From: an uncultured Bacillus sp.
GTDB taxonomy: Bacteria > Bacillota > Bacilli > Bacillales > DSM-1321
Assembly: GCA_934215995.1 (NCBI GenBank)
Contig: CAKQBC010000085.1
Location: forward strand, 1-8,521
Direction of reading: 5' to 3'
DNA length: 8,521 nt
Position numbers and translations under genes: made by a program. Below, piece after piece: positions 1 through 7,246 of the stretch. The first letter of the stretch is position 1. Every line of letters starts with the position of its first letter. The notes beneath the pieces were generated by a model. The model was not told where the DNA came from. It saw only the letters and a program-made list of their open reading frames with translations, and searched no databases.

Positions 1-1138
<1,138 letters not shown>

Positions 1139-1197
1139 ATTTTTGGGAGATGGTCTTATAAGGACCTTTCTTTCATTGAAATGGAGGGCAACGACTT

Positions 1198-2595
1198 ATG
1201 GCTAAAAAGATGCCAGAAATCGGCGATTATAAATATGGGTTTTCCGATCGCGACGTGTCCATCTTCCGTTCTAAGCGCGGATTGACACAGGAAATCGTTG
1301 AAGAAATCTCGAGAATGAAAAACGAACCACAATGGATGCTGGATTTCCGTCTGAAATCCCTTAAGCATTTCTACAATATGCCAATGCCTCAATGGGGTGG
1401 CGAACTATCCGGGTTGAATTTCGATGAAATCACTTATTATGTCAAGCCTTCTGAGAAGTCCGAGAAGTCTTGGGATGAAGTGCCGGAAGAAATCAAGCAA
1501 ACATTCGATAAGCTGGGTATCCCGGAAGCAGAACAGAAGTATCTTGCAGGGGTATCAGCCCAATATGAGTCAGAGGTTGTATACCATAACATGAAGGAAG
1601 ACCTTGAAGCCCAAGGCATCGTGTTTAAGGATACTGACTCTGCCCTTAAGGAAAATGAGGATATTTTCCGCGAGCACTGGGCAACTGTCATTCCTCCGAC
1701 AGACAACAAATTTGCAGCATTGAACTCTGCTGTATGGTCAGGCGGTTCATTCATTTATGTTCCGAAAGGGATAAAATTGGATACGCCGCTTCAAGCGTAT
1801 TTCCGAATCAACTCCGAGAACATGGGACAATTCGAACGTACGCTGATCATTGTTGATGAAGGCGCAAGCGTACACTATGTTGAAGGATGTACTGCCCCAG
1901 TCTACACAACGAACTCGCTTCATAGTGCGGTTGTTGAAATCATCATCAAAAAAGATGCATACTGCCGCTACACGACGATCCAAAACTGGGCGAACAACGT
2001 GTATAACCTTGTTACGAAGCGTGCGGTATGTGATGCAAACGCAACGATGGAATGGATCGACGGAAACATCGGTTCTAAGCTGACTATGAAATATCCTGCT
2101 GTTATCCTTAAAGGAGAAGGTGCAAGAGGCATGACATTGTCCATTGCCCTTGCAGGTAAAGGACAGCACCAGGATGCAGGTGCGAAAATGATCCACTTAG
2201 CGCCGAATACTTCTTCAACAATTGTTTCGAAGTCCATTTCGAAACAAGGCGGAAAAGTAACATACCGCGGGATCGTCCATTTTGGACGCAAAGCGGATGG
2301 AGCTCGTGCTAACATCGAGTGCGATACGCTGATCATGGATAACAAATCAACTTCAGATACAATTCCTTACAATGAGATCTTGAATGACAACATTTCATTG
2401 GAGCATGAAGCGAAAGTTTCCAAAGTGTCTGAAGAGCAATTGTTCTACTTGATGAGCCGTGGAATTTCCGAGCAGGAAGCTACGGAAATGATCGTAATGG
2501 GCTTCATCGAGCCATTCACAAAAGAACTGCCAATGGAATATGCAGTAGAGATGAACCGTTTGATCAAGTTCGAAATGGAAGGTTCAATCGGTTAA
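1198..2595 (+). CDS. sufB: Fe-S cluster assembly scaffold protein SufB
   Basis: Core subunit of the SufBCD scaffold, in which Fe-S clusters are built in the cytoplasm with energy from the SufC ATPase. The 465 residues equal the usual Bacillus length. The beta-helix core and the C-terminal helical domain (from about residue 400, SLEHEAKVS) are present. Cys375 and His403 have the same 28-residue spacing as Cys405 and His433 of E. coli SufB, residues implicated in sulfur transfer and cluster assembly. The N-terminal cysteine motif of some SufB proteins is absent, as is normal in Firmicutes. The ATG at 1198 has a GGAGG site at 1183-1187. It is the last gene of the operon, since an intrinsic terminator starts 25 bases after its stop. 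SufD is the main alternative but is shorter and more divergent. Confidence 0.97.
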   Translation: MAKKMPEIGDYKYGFSDRDVSIFRSKRGLTQEIVEEISRMKNEPQWMLDFRLKSLKHFYNMPMPQWGGELSGLNFDEITYYVKPSEKSEKSWDEVPEEIKQTFDKLGIPEAEQKYLAGVSAQYESEVVYHNMKEDLEAQGIVFKDTDSALKENEDIFREHWATVIPPTDNKFAALNSAVWSGGSFIYVPKGIKLDTPLQAYFRINSENMGQFERTLIIVDEGASVHYVEGCTAPVYTTNSLHSAVVEIIIKKDAYCRYTTIQNWANNVYNLVTKRAVCDANATMEWIDGNIGSKLTMKYPAVILKGEGARGMTLSIALAGKGQHQDAGAKMIHLAPNTSSTIVSKSISKQGGKVTYRGIVHFGRKADGARANIECDTLIMDNKSTSDTIPYNEILNDNISLEHEAKVSKVSEEQLFYLMSRGISEQEATEMIVMGFIEPFTKELPMEYAVEMNRLIKFEMEGSIG

Positions 2596-2620
2596 GACCG
2601 AGTGCAGCTGAAAATATCAT

Positions 2621-2670
2621 AAAACTGATTCGACCTTTTTAACGAAAGGTTGGGTCAGTTTTATTTTTTT
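2621..2670 (+). terminator. Intrinsic terminator of the suf operon
   Basis: Bases 2621-2638 pair continuously with 2645-2662. This gives an 18-base-pair stem with a TTAACG loop, counting three G-T wobbles in the middle. The outer arm reads AAAACTGA against TCAGTTTT and the inner arm ACCTTT against AAAGGT. A T-rich tract (ATTTTTTT, 2663-2670) follows. It begins 25 bases after the sufB stop codon and is a textbook rho-independent terminator for the suf operon. Confidence 0.93.
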
Positions 2671-2849
2671 AATGATTCATGGGGAAAGAGAATTACCTGC
2701 AGACCGTCAGGATGAATTGGTGAAATTGCGTTCTCTTTATGGAATGTAAACAGAAACGCATAAGAAGGATAACCAGAGAAGGGTAAACAGAAATTCTACA
2801 AGCATTACATGATATTTTTACAAACAGCCAAGATAAAACAAGAGGAAAG

Positions 2850-2918
2850 ACCTTTGGGTTTATTGAAAGAACGGCTTGCTTAAACCAGCCTTTCTGCAAT
2901 GAATCCCAAAGGTTTTTT
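2850..2918 (+). terminator. Orphan long hairpin with T-run (terminator-like)
   Basis: ACCTTTGGG at 2850-2858 pairs perfectly with 2905-2913. The stem continues imperfectly inward (TTTATTG against CAATGAA with one bulge; AGAA and GGCT further in) to a short loop near 2877-2886. Roughly 25 pairs form in total, followed by TTTTTT (2913-2918, sharing its first T with the stem). The shape is that of an intrinsic terminator reading rightward. The suf operon already ends 180 bases earlier, so it is either a backup terminator, the end of an unannotated short transcript, or a palindromic intergenic repeat. Confidence 0.55.
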
Positions 2919-2974
2919 GTGTGGCGGCTATACGGAATGGATTGTTCTTCTGTCCGGAAGAGGCTGCATTGCAA

Positions 2975-3091
2975 TCAATTGTTATTGCTTGCATTTTTAA
3001 GGGTTCTGCCTAATAGTAATATAATAACAAACGGACTTGTATAGGCATGTTCATAATCATATATCCTAAAATCTGTCCCGTACGTCTTCAT
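2975..3091 (-). CDS. Possible 38-residue small ORF, unrecognised
   Basis: A minus-strand frame opens with ATG at 3091 and stops with TGA at 2977-2975. Residues 1-18 are rich in tyrosine and charged residues (start MKTYGTDFRIYDYEHAY), then TSPF, a short hydrophobic run (VIILLLG) and a basic, asparagine-rich tail. It is protein-like in composition, but the only ribosome binding site (AGGA) lies just three bases from the ATG, and I see no good promoter. The stretch could instead be a repeated intergenic element that happens to be open. I do not recognise the product and offer no function. Confidence 0.2.
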   Translation of the reverse strand: MKTYGTDFRIYDYEHAYTSPFVIILLLGRTLKNASNNN

Positions 3092-3266
3092 TAATCCTGC
3101 ATTTTCAGCTGGCAATCAACAAAAGTGATTTCATCTGAAAATCGGCTGGAATATGTGAAGCCTAAAGGGTCTGGAGCTGTCGATTTAGCCTGCAGGCAGC
3201 GGCAGGAAGATATGGCAGATAAGAAGCAGGCAGGGGTTATACGGGACAAGCTTTCCTATGCCCTTT

Positions 3267-3295
3267 TTGATTGGCAATTATGGTAGTATTAGAAT
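3267..3295 (+). promoter_or_regulatory. Predicted sigma-A promoter of yunF
   Basis: TTGATT (3267-3272) and TAGAAT (3290-3295) are separated by exactly 17 bases. They match four and five of six positions of the sigma-A consensus. Transcription would start near 3302, giving a leader of about 25 bases before the ATG at 3327. A possible upstream in-frame ATG at 3258 lies before this promoter, which argues against it as the start codon. Confidence 0.6.
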
Positions 3296-3326
3296 AATTA
3301 AACTTTTACAGCAGAGTGTGAGAAAA

Positions 3327-4184
3327 ATGATCAATATCGGACTGACAGGATGGGGAGACCACGAATCATTATATGGCAGCAAGATGCAATCTTATAAAAA
3401 GTTGCAGGCATACAGTGAACATTTTCCGATTGTGGAAGTGGATGCAGCCTTTTATGCGATTCAGCCGAGGAAAAATTCGGAGAAGTGGATACAGGAAACA
3501 CCGGAGAAGTTTCAATTCATCGTAAAGGCTTATCAGGGGATGACAGGGCATACAAGGGGAGAAATACCTTTTGAAAGCCGTGATGAGATGTTTGCCGCTT
3601 TCCGTGAATCATTGAAACCATACCAGGAGCATGGGAAGCTTGCCATGGCCCTGTTTCAGTTTCCTCCCTGGTTTGATTGCAAGAGGGCAAACGTGGATTA
3701 TATCAGATGGTGCAGGGAGCAATGCCCGGATTTGCCGCTTGCACTTGAGTTCAGGAACCGAACCTGGTTTTCTGAAACGTACCGGGAAAAGACGCTGCAA
3801 TTTATGGAGGAAGGCGATTGGATCCATAGTATCTGTGATGAGCCGCAGGCGGGTGAAGGATCGGTCCCTACGGTTCTTCAAGCGACGAATAAACAAAAGA
3901 CGCTTATCCGCATGCATGGAAGGAACGTCTATGGCTGGAACAAGCCATCTTCCGGGGAGGAATGGAGGGCGGTCAGGTTTCTATACCGCTACAACAAAGA
4001 AGAATTGATGGAATGGGCTGGTCACATCAGGCAGCTTCAAAAGCAGACGAAGGAAATCTACATGGTATTCAATAATAATTCAGGCGGGGATGCAGCGGAT
4101 AATGCTAAGGAGATGATCGGCTATCTCGGCTTGGAATATGATTCGCTGGCTCCAAAGCAGCTCGATTTATTCGGAGACCTTTGA
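3327..4184 (+). CDS. yunF: DUF72 (YecE-like) TIM-barrel protein, YunF type
   Basis: A 285-residue member of the DUF72/UPF0759 family, a TIM-barrel fold with no firmly established reaction. Family motifs run in order: GLTGWGDH at residues 5-12, VEVDAAFYA at 37-45, the KWIQETPEKFQFIVKAYQ region at 53-70, LFQFPPWF at 109-116, ALEFRNRTWF at 139-148, MHGRN at 196-200 and VFNNNSGGDAADNA at 247-260. The frame stays open upstream to an ATG at 3258, but I chose the ATG at 3327: the protein then begins MINIGLTGWG, as family members do, the predicted promoter lies between the two, and the upstream residues look unrelated. The ribosome binding site is weak (GTGAG, four bases before the ATG). A terminator follows at once, so it is probably transcribed alone. 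The symbol rests on resemblance to B. subtilis YunF and on the neighbours. Confidence 0.88.
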   Translation: MINIGLTGWGDHESLYGSKMQSYKKLQAYSEHFPIVEVDAAFYAIQPRKNSEKWIQETPEKFQFIVKAYQGMTGHTRGEIPFESRDEMFAAFRESLKPYQEHGKLAMALFQFPPWFDCKRANVDYIRWCREQCPDLPLALEFRNRTWFSETYREKTLQFMEEGDWIHSICDEPQAGEGSVPTVLQATNKQKTLIRMHGRNVYGWNKPSSGEEWRAVRFLYRYNKEELMEWAGHIRQLQKQTKEIYMVFNNNSGGDAADNAKEMIGYLGLEYDSLAPKQLDLFGDL

Positions 4185-4190
4185 TGAGCG

Positions 4191-4219
4191 CCGGTTCGTG
4201 AAGTCGGGGCCGGTTTTTT
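4191..4219 (+). terminator. Intrinsic terminator after yunF
   Basis: CCGG (4191-4194) pairs with CCGG (4210-4213). It is extended inward by two T-G wobbles and one C-G pair to a seven-pair stem with a nine-base loop, followed by TTTTTT (4214-4219). It starts seven bases after the yunF stop codon and points rightward. The stem is short but GC-rich, so termination is plausible and may be incomplete, since no clear promoter is visible for yunE 60 bases on. Confidence 0.7.
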
Positions 4220-4281
4220 GAGGGACCGTTCTGCATTCGAAAGAAGAGGCTTTAAGGCCGGCAAGGAAGGAGAGCTTGAAT

Positions 4282-5109
4282 GTGGAATGGATATTTTTAT
4301 TGCTGCTGACCGGATTGGGGGCAGGCATTATCGGCGCGCTGGTTGGTCTGGGCGGAGGGGTCATCATTGTTCCGGCCCTGCTGTATTTCCATTATTCATT
4401 GGGATATCTGGAGGGCTTGACGCCGCAGACGGCTGTAGGTGTTTCAACTGTCGTAATGATTGCAACCGGTCTTTCGTCAACAATTGCCTATACGAAAAAG
4501 AAAACCGTCGATTACAAAACAGGCTTCATTTTTTTCATGGGAAGCGGTCCTGGAGGAATTATCGGTTCCTATGCGAATAAAACGCTCGAACTGAATGATT
4601 TTAATTTATATTTCGGGTCGTTTGTAATAGTGATTTCAATTATTCTTTTTGTGAAGGACTACCTGAAGCCGCTCAATTTAATTGAGCATGCAAAAGTTAA
4701 GAAAACGTTCGTCGATCAAACCGGCAAGGAATATACATATGGGTACCAGCCTTGGCTCGTGCTTCTGATTGCTTTTGCGATCGGATTCTGTTCCGGGCTG
4801 TTCGGAATCGGGGGAGGTTCGCTGATTGTACCGGCGATGATCCTGTTATTTCTTTTCCCGCCGCATGTGGCTGTGGCAACGAGCATGTTTATCGTCTTTT
4901 TATCTTCTTTCACCAACTCCCTTACGCATATCTATTTAGGGAATGTTATTTGGCCCTACGCCCTCGTATTGATACCGGCTGCCTGGATTGGGGCGAAAAC
5001 CGGGGCTGCCATCAACTCTAAGCTTCAAAGCAAAACAGTTGTAAGTATACTTAGGCTTGTCCTATTGGGAATCGGTTTAAAACTTGTATTCGAAGGCATA
5101 ACGGGATGA
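4282..5109 (+). CDS. yunE: TauE/SafE-family membrane permease, YunE type
   Basis: A 275-residue integral membrane protein of the TauE/SafE (DUF81) family, which exports or takes up small organic or sulfur-containing anions; the substrate here is unknown. The family's duplicated half-repeat is clear: GLGGGVIIVPALL at residues 22-34 and GIGGGSLIVPAMI at 175-187, each following a hydrophobic segment. I see about eight hydrophobic segments, near 4-21, 22-38, 50-69, 81-97, 110-125, 157-190, 196-232 and 252-270. A charged cytoplasmic-type linker lies at about 126-155. I chose GTG at 4282 because AAGGAG (4267-4272) is nine bases upstream. A TTG at 4276 in the same frame would be only three bases from it. 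It lies between yunF and yunD on the same strand. Sulfur-anion transport would suit a suf neighbourhood, but that is only a guess. Confidence 0.88.
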   Translation: MEWIFLLLLTGLGAGIIGALVGLGGGVIIVPALLYFHYSLGYLEGLTPQTAVGVSTVVMIATGLSSTIAYTKKKTVDYKTGFIFFMGSGPGGIIGSYANKTLELNDFNLYFGSFVIVISIILFVKDYLKPLNLIEHAKVKKTFVDQTGKEYTYGYQPWLVLLIAFAIGFCSGLFGIGGGSLIVPAMILLFLFPPHVAVATSMFIVFLSSFTNSLTHIYLGNVIWPYALVLIPAAWIGAKTGAAINSKLQSKTVVSILRLVLLGIGLKLVFEGITG

Positions 5110-5256
5110 AGCGGATGGAACCAGCGGGATACGCAAGGACCGCTGTCGCTGGCAGAATGCAATCTGTCCCTTTCCGAGAATTCTTTAGGAGAGGGGTCTT
5201 CCAGTCAGGTGTTGAGGGGTAAAATAAGAATAGCGAATTAAAAAGAGGGGAACCGA

Positions 5257-6621
5257 ATGACAGAAATCTTACATTTCTACCATATCAATGATTTACATAG
5301 CCAATTTGACCATTGGCCAAGAATACAGAATTTGCTCCGTGAAAGGAAGAGCCTGCACAGCCAGGTGGGAGAAGAGATGTTCGTCCTAGATATCGGCGAC
5401 CATGCCGACCGTGCCCACCCATATACTGAAGCCTCGCTTGGAAGCGGAAATGTGGAACTGCTGAACGAGATTGGCTGCCAGTATGCCACGATCGGCAATA
5501 ATGAGGGTATCACCTTTCCTTTTGACACGTTGGATCATTTGTATGACCATGCCCGGTTTGATGTGCTCGTCTCCAATCTTTTTTACCAGAATGGGAAGCG
5601 GCCTGAATGGGCATTGCGATATAAGGTCCATACGACCAGGCAGGGGACTAGAATCGGCCTTCTGGGGGCGACAGCCAATTTCCGGATCTTCTACGATTCT
5701 TTAGGGTGGAGAGTGACCGAACCGATTGAGGAAATCCGGCAGATTGTCGGGGATATCAGGGAGCAGTGTGATGTGATTGTTGTCCTTTCCCATCTGGGGA
5801 TTGATGCAGATGAGAAAATGGCGGCTGAAATACCAGGCATCGACCTGATCCTCGGAGCGCATACACACCATATCCTCCATGAAGGGAAATTCGTCAATGG
5901 CACCTTGCTTTGCGGAGCGGGGAAAGGAGGAGTGTATGTCGGCCATGTGGAAATGGCGATTGGCGAAGACCATATCCCGCTTAAAAAGGAAGCAAGATTA
6001 TATAATATGAATCAGGAACGGCCATTGCCCGATGAAGAAAGATTCCGGGTTGAGCTTAATGAAGCCGGCAAAAAGGGTATGGGCGATATTGTCTGCACAC
6101 TTACGAGAGATATCGGGACAGAGTGGTTTAAGCCATCTGAGCTTCCTCAGCTTCTGTGCGATGAATTAATGGCTTATTGCGACGCCGACTGCTCTTTCCT
6201 CAATTCAGGCTTGCTGCTCGACAGCCTAAGGGCTGGGGATGTAAGCAGATATGATCTGCATCGCATCTGTCCCCATCCGATTAACCCATGCATAATTGAA
6301 TTGAGCGGATCCGAACTGAAGGAAATCCTGATTCAGTCCATGGATCAGGAATGGCCGCATAAGCAAATCAAAGGGTTCGGGTTCAGGGGAGATATCCTCG
6401 GCATAATGGTTTACAGCAATGTTCAATTCAAGTCAAACCATGAGATTATGATAGGGAACGAAAAGTTGAACAGGCATGCAAGCTACAGATTGGCTATTCC
6501 TGATATGTTCACATTCGGTTACTTCTTTCCGCAGATTAAGAGAAGCGAGAAAAAACAATATGTTTTGCCGGAGTTCCTTCGTGATCTGCTGGCTATGAAA
6601 CTTAGCGATCGCTCCAAATGA
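5257..6621 (+). CDS. yunD: Cytoplasmic 5'-nucleotidase-family metallophosphatase, YunD type
   Basis: A 454-residue two-domain protein. The N-terminal calcineurin-like metallophosphatase carries the expected metal-ligand motifs: Asp12 and His14 (NDLH), Asp48 (GDHAD), Asn81/Asn82 (GNNEG in place of the usual GNHE/D), His179 (LSHLG), and His202 and His204 (GAHTHH). The C-terminal part, about residues 280-430, matches the 5'-nucleotidase substrate-binding domain. Family members hydrolyse nucleotides or nucleotide sugars, but those are usually secreted; this one begins MTEILHFYHIND with no signal peptide, so it should act inside the cell, as for B. subtilis YunD. The substrate is not known. The ATG follows AGAGGGG (5244-5250) by six bases. 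It is 147 bases downstream of yunE with no terminator between, so co-transcription is possible; a terminator follows it. Confidence 0.9.
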   Translation: MTEILHFYHINDLHSQFDHWPRIQNLLRERKSLHSQVGEEMFVLDIGDHADRAHPYTEASLGSGNVELLNEIGCQYATIGNNEGITFPFDTLDHLYDHARFDVLVSNLFYQNGKRPEWALRYKVHTTRQGTRIGLLGATANFRIFYDSLGWRVTEPIEEIRQIVGDIREQCDVIVVLSHLGIDADEKMAAEIPGIDLILGAHTHHILHEGKFVNGTLLCGAGKGGVYVGHVEMAIGEDHIPLKKEARLYNMNQERPLPDEERFRVELNEAGKKGMGDIVCTLTRDIGTEWFKPSELPQLLCDELMAYCDADCSFLNSGLLLDSLRAGDVSRYDLHRICPHPINPCIIELSGSELKEILIQSMDQEWPHKQIKGFGFRGDILGIMVYSNVQFKSNHEIMIGNEKLNRHASYRLAIPDMFTFGYFFPQIKRSEKKQYVLPEFLRDLLAMKLSDRSK

Positions 6622-6650
6622 AAATAGGCCTTTTTGAGGGTTATTTTTTA
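6621..6650 (+). terminator. Intrinsic terminator after yunD
   Basis: AAAATAGGCCT (6621-6631) pairs with AGGGTTATTTT (6637-6647), allowing one G-T wobble and one G-G mismatch, around a TTTTG loop. The 3' arm merges into a run of six T (6644-6649). The stem begins on the last base of the yunD stop codon, so it follows translation closely. It separates yunD from yunC. Confidence 0.75.
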
Positions 6651-6713
6651 TGGGGAAATAGTCGCTGGCTTGGCTTGAACCGAGTGTTTTGCGGCTGCTG
6701 TCCAGCCTGGGCA

Positions 6714-6742
6714 TCATATCCCCCAAAAGGCTTGCATAGTAT
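6714..6742 (+). promoter_or_regulatory. Possible sigma-E-like promoter before yunC
   Basis: TCATATC (6714-6720) and CATAGTAT (6735-6742) are 14 bases apart. They resemble the sporulation sigma-E consensus (a KMATATT-like -35 and CATACANT-like -10). The predicted start, near 6749, lies within the ribosome binding site and would leave only about 12 bases of leader, which weakens the case. No good sigma-A promoter is visible here; the best is TTGCGG, 17 bases, CATCAT (6689-6717), which is poor. Confidence 0.25.
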
Positions 6743-6760
6743 GATAGGGGGAGTGATTTT

Positions 6761-7060
6761 ATGATACATGTTGAGGTGGTCCGGATAGCTGAACGCCTGT
6801 TCACCGGAATTGAAGTGAAACTTCCGAAGACGACTCTGCTGGCGGTAGCATCCGATAAGGGTTATATTATGTGCGGGGCGCTCGATATCAAGCTTCTGAA
6901 CGAGAAGCTCAGCGATCGGAAAATAGTGGCGGGCCGAGCGGTCGGGGTGCGTACAATAGACGACCTGCTGAATGCCCCGCTGGAGATGGTAACGGAAGAG
7001 GCGGAGCGGTTGGGCATCTATCCGGGGATGATCGGAAGGGCAGCTATGCTGAAAATGTGA
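6761..7060 (+). CDS. yunC: DUF1805 family protein, YunC type
   Basis: A 99-residue soluble protein of the DUF1805 family, very close in length and motifs to B. subtilis YunC (about 101 residues). Recognisable stretches are VKLPKTTLLAVASDKGYIMCGALD (residues 19-42, with Cys38), LLNEKL at 45-50, IVAGRAVGVRTIDDLL at 55-70 and PLEMVTEEAERLG at 73-85. No catalytic motif or membrane segment is evident, and the family has no assigned reaction that I know. The ATG has a strong GGGGGAG site (6747-6753) seven bases upstream. It follows the yunD terminator by 111 bases, so it needs its own promoter or read-through. Its ribosome binding site can pair with an upstream C-run. Confidence 0.92.
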   Translation: MIHVEVVRIAERLFTGIEVKLPKTTLLAVASDKGYIMCGALDIKLLNEKLSDRKIVAGRAVGVRTIDDLLNAPLEMVTEEAERLGIYPGMIGRAAMLKM

Positions 7061-7095
7061 CAGTTCAGAAAAAATCCATTAAGACCTATCGAAAA

Positions 7096-7124
7096 TTGTC
7101 GAGTAAGTATATAATTAGTCTAAT
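7096..7124 (+). promoter_or_regulatory. Candidate promoter P1 of the HD-GYP gene
   Basis: TTGTCG (7096-7101) and TCTAAT (7119-7124) are 17 bases apart, matching four and five of six sigma-A positions. TGTCGAG (7097-7103) also matches six of seven bases of the Spo0A box TGTCGAA. An 11-base perfect dyad, ATTAGTCTAAT (7114-7124), covers the -10 element. The leader would be about 115 bases. Confidence 0.35.
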
Positions 7125-7142
7125 CATAATTTGATTATTTTT
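7121..7142 (+). promoter_or_regulatory. AT-rich dyad between yunC and HD-GYP gene
   Basis: TAATCA (7121-7126) and TGATTA (7132-7137) form a perfect inverted repeat around TAATT. Five T follow (7138-7142). As DNA it could be an operator sitting between the two candidate promoters. As RNA it would be a weak terminator for yunC, since the stem has only one G-C pair. I cannot decide between the two. Confidence 0.3.
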
Positions 7143-7159
7143 ACAATTAATCCATTTTA

Positions 7160-7186
7160 TTGACAGAATATGCAGTGGGATAAGAT
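7160..7186 (+). promoter_or_regulatory. Candidate promoter P2 of the HD-GYP gene
   Basis: A perfect TTGACA (7160-7165) is followed after 15 bases by TAAGAT (7181-7186). The -35 is ideal and the -10 good, but the spacer is two bases short of the optimum. The leader contains a small hairpin, TAAGA/TCTTA with loop TCCT (7181-7194), and a wider inverted repeat GGATAA/TTATCC (7178-7183 and 7201-7206). Confidence 0.4.
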
Positions 7187-7246
7187 CCTTCTTACAGGCA
7201 TTATCCTATGAAGTTGTAAAACTATGTATGCAAATAGGAGCACTCC

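Larger units (their letters stand above)
2671..3266. other. Long gene-poor interval between suf operon and yunF
   Basis: About 600 bases with no convincing gene. Proceeding left to right it holds: a 25-codon ORF with no ribosome binding site (2672-2749), a long imperfect hairpin with a T-run (2850-2918), a small stem GCAAT/ATTGC followed by five T (2965-2998), a possible minus-strand small ORF (2975-3091), an inverted repeat ATTTTCAG/CTGAAAAT with a nested AATCA/TGATT stem (3101-3142), a plus-strand open frame without a usable start (3095-3286), and a perfect ten-base palindrome GCCTGCAGGC (3188-3197). Such a mixture fits either decayed genes or small RNA and intergenic repeat material. I recognise no riboswitch, tRNA or T-box. 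Confidence 0.6.

Noticed and set aside
1747..2196. Long minus-strand ORFs opposite sufB
   Set aside because: They are antisense shadows of a well-conserved gene, lack ribosome binding sites and have no domain resemblance.
2672..2749. 25-codon plus-strand ORF just after the suf terminator
   Set aside because: It starts two bases after the terminator T-run, has no ribosome binding site or promoter, and I recognise no homologue.
2693..2974. 93-codon minus-strand ORF
   Set aside because: It runs through the long hairpin at 2850-2918, has no clear ribosome binding site and has no recognisable motif.
3258..3326. Extended 5' end of yunF (ATG at 3258)
   Set aside because: The predicted promoter lies downstream of that ATG, and family members begin at the MINIGLTGWG-like sequence encoded from 3327.
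5212..5240. Promoter in front of yunD (TTGAGG with GAATTA)
   Set aside because: The -10 matches poorly at any allowed spacing, so it cannot be distinguished from chance.
6871..7134. 87-codon plus-strand ORF overlapping yunC
   Set aside because: It is a shifted frame of yunC, which has the strong ribosome binding site and matches its family over the full length.
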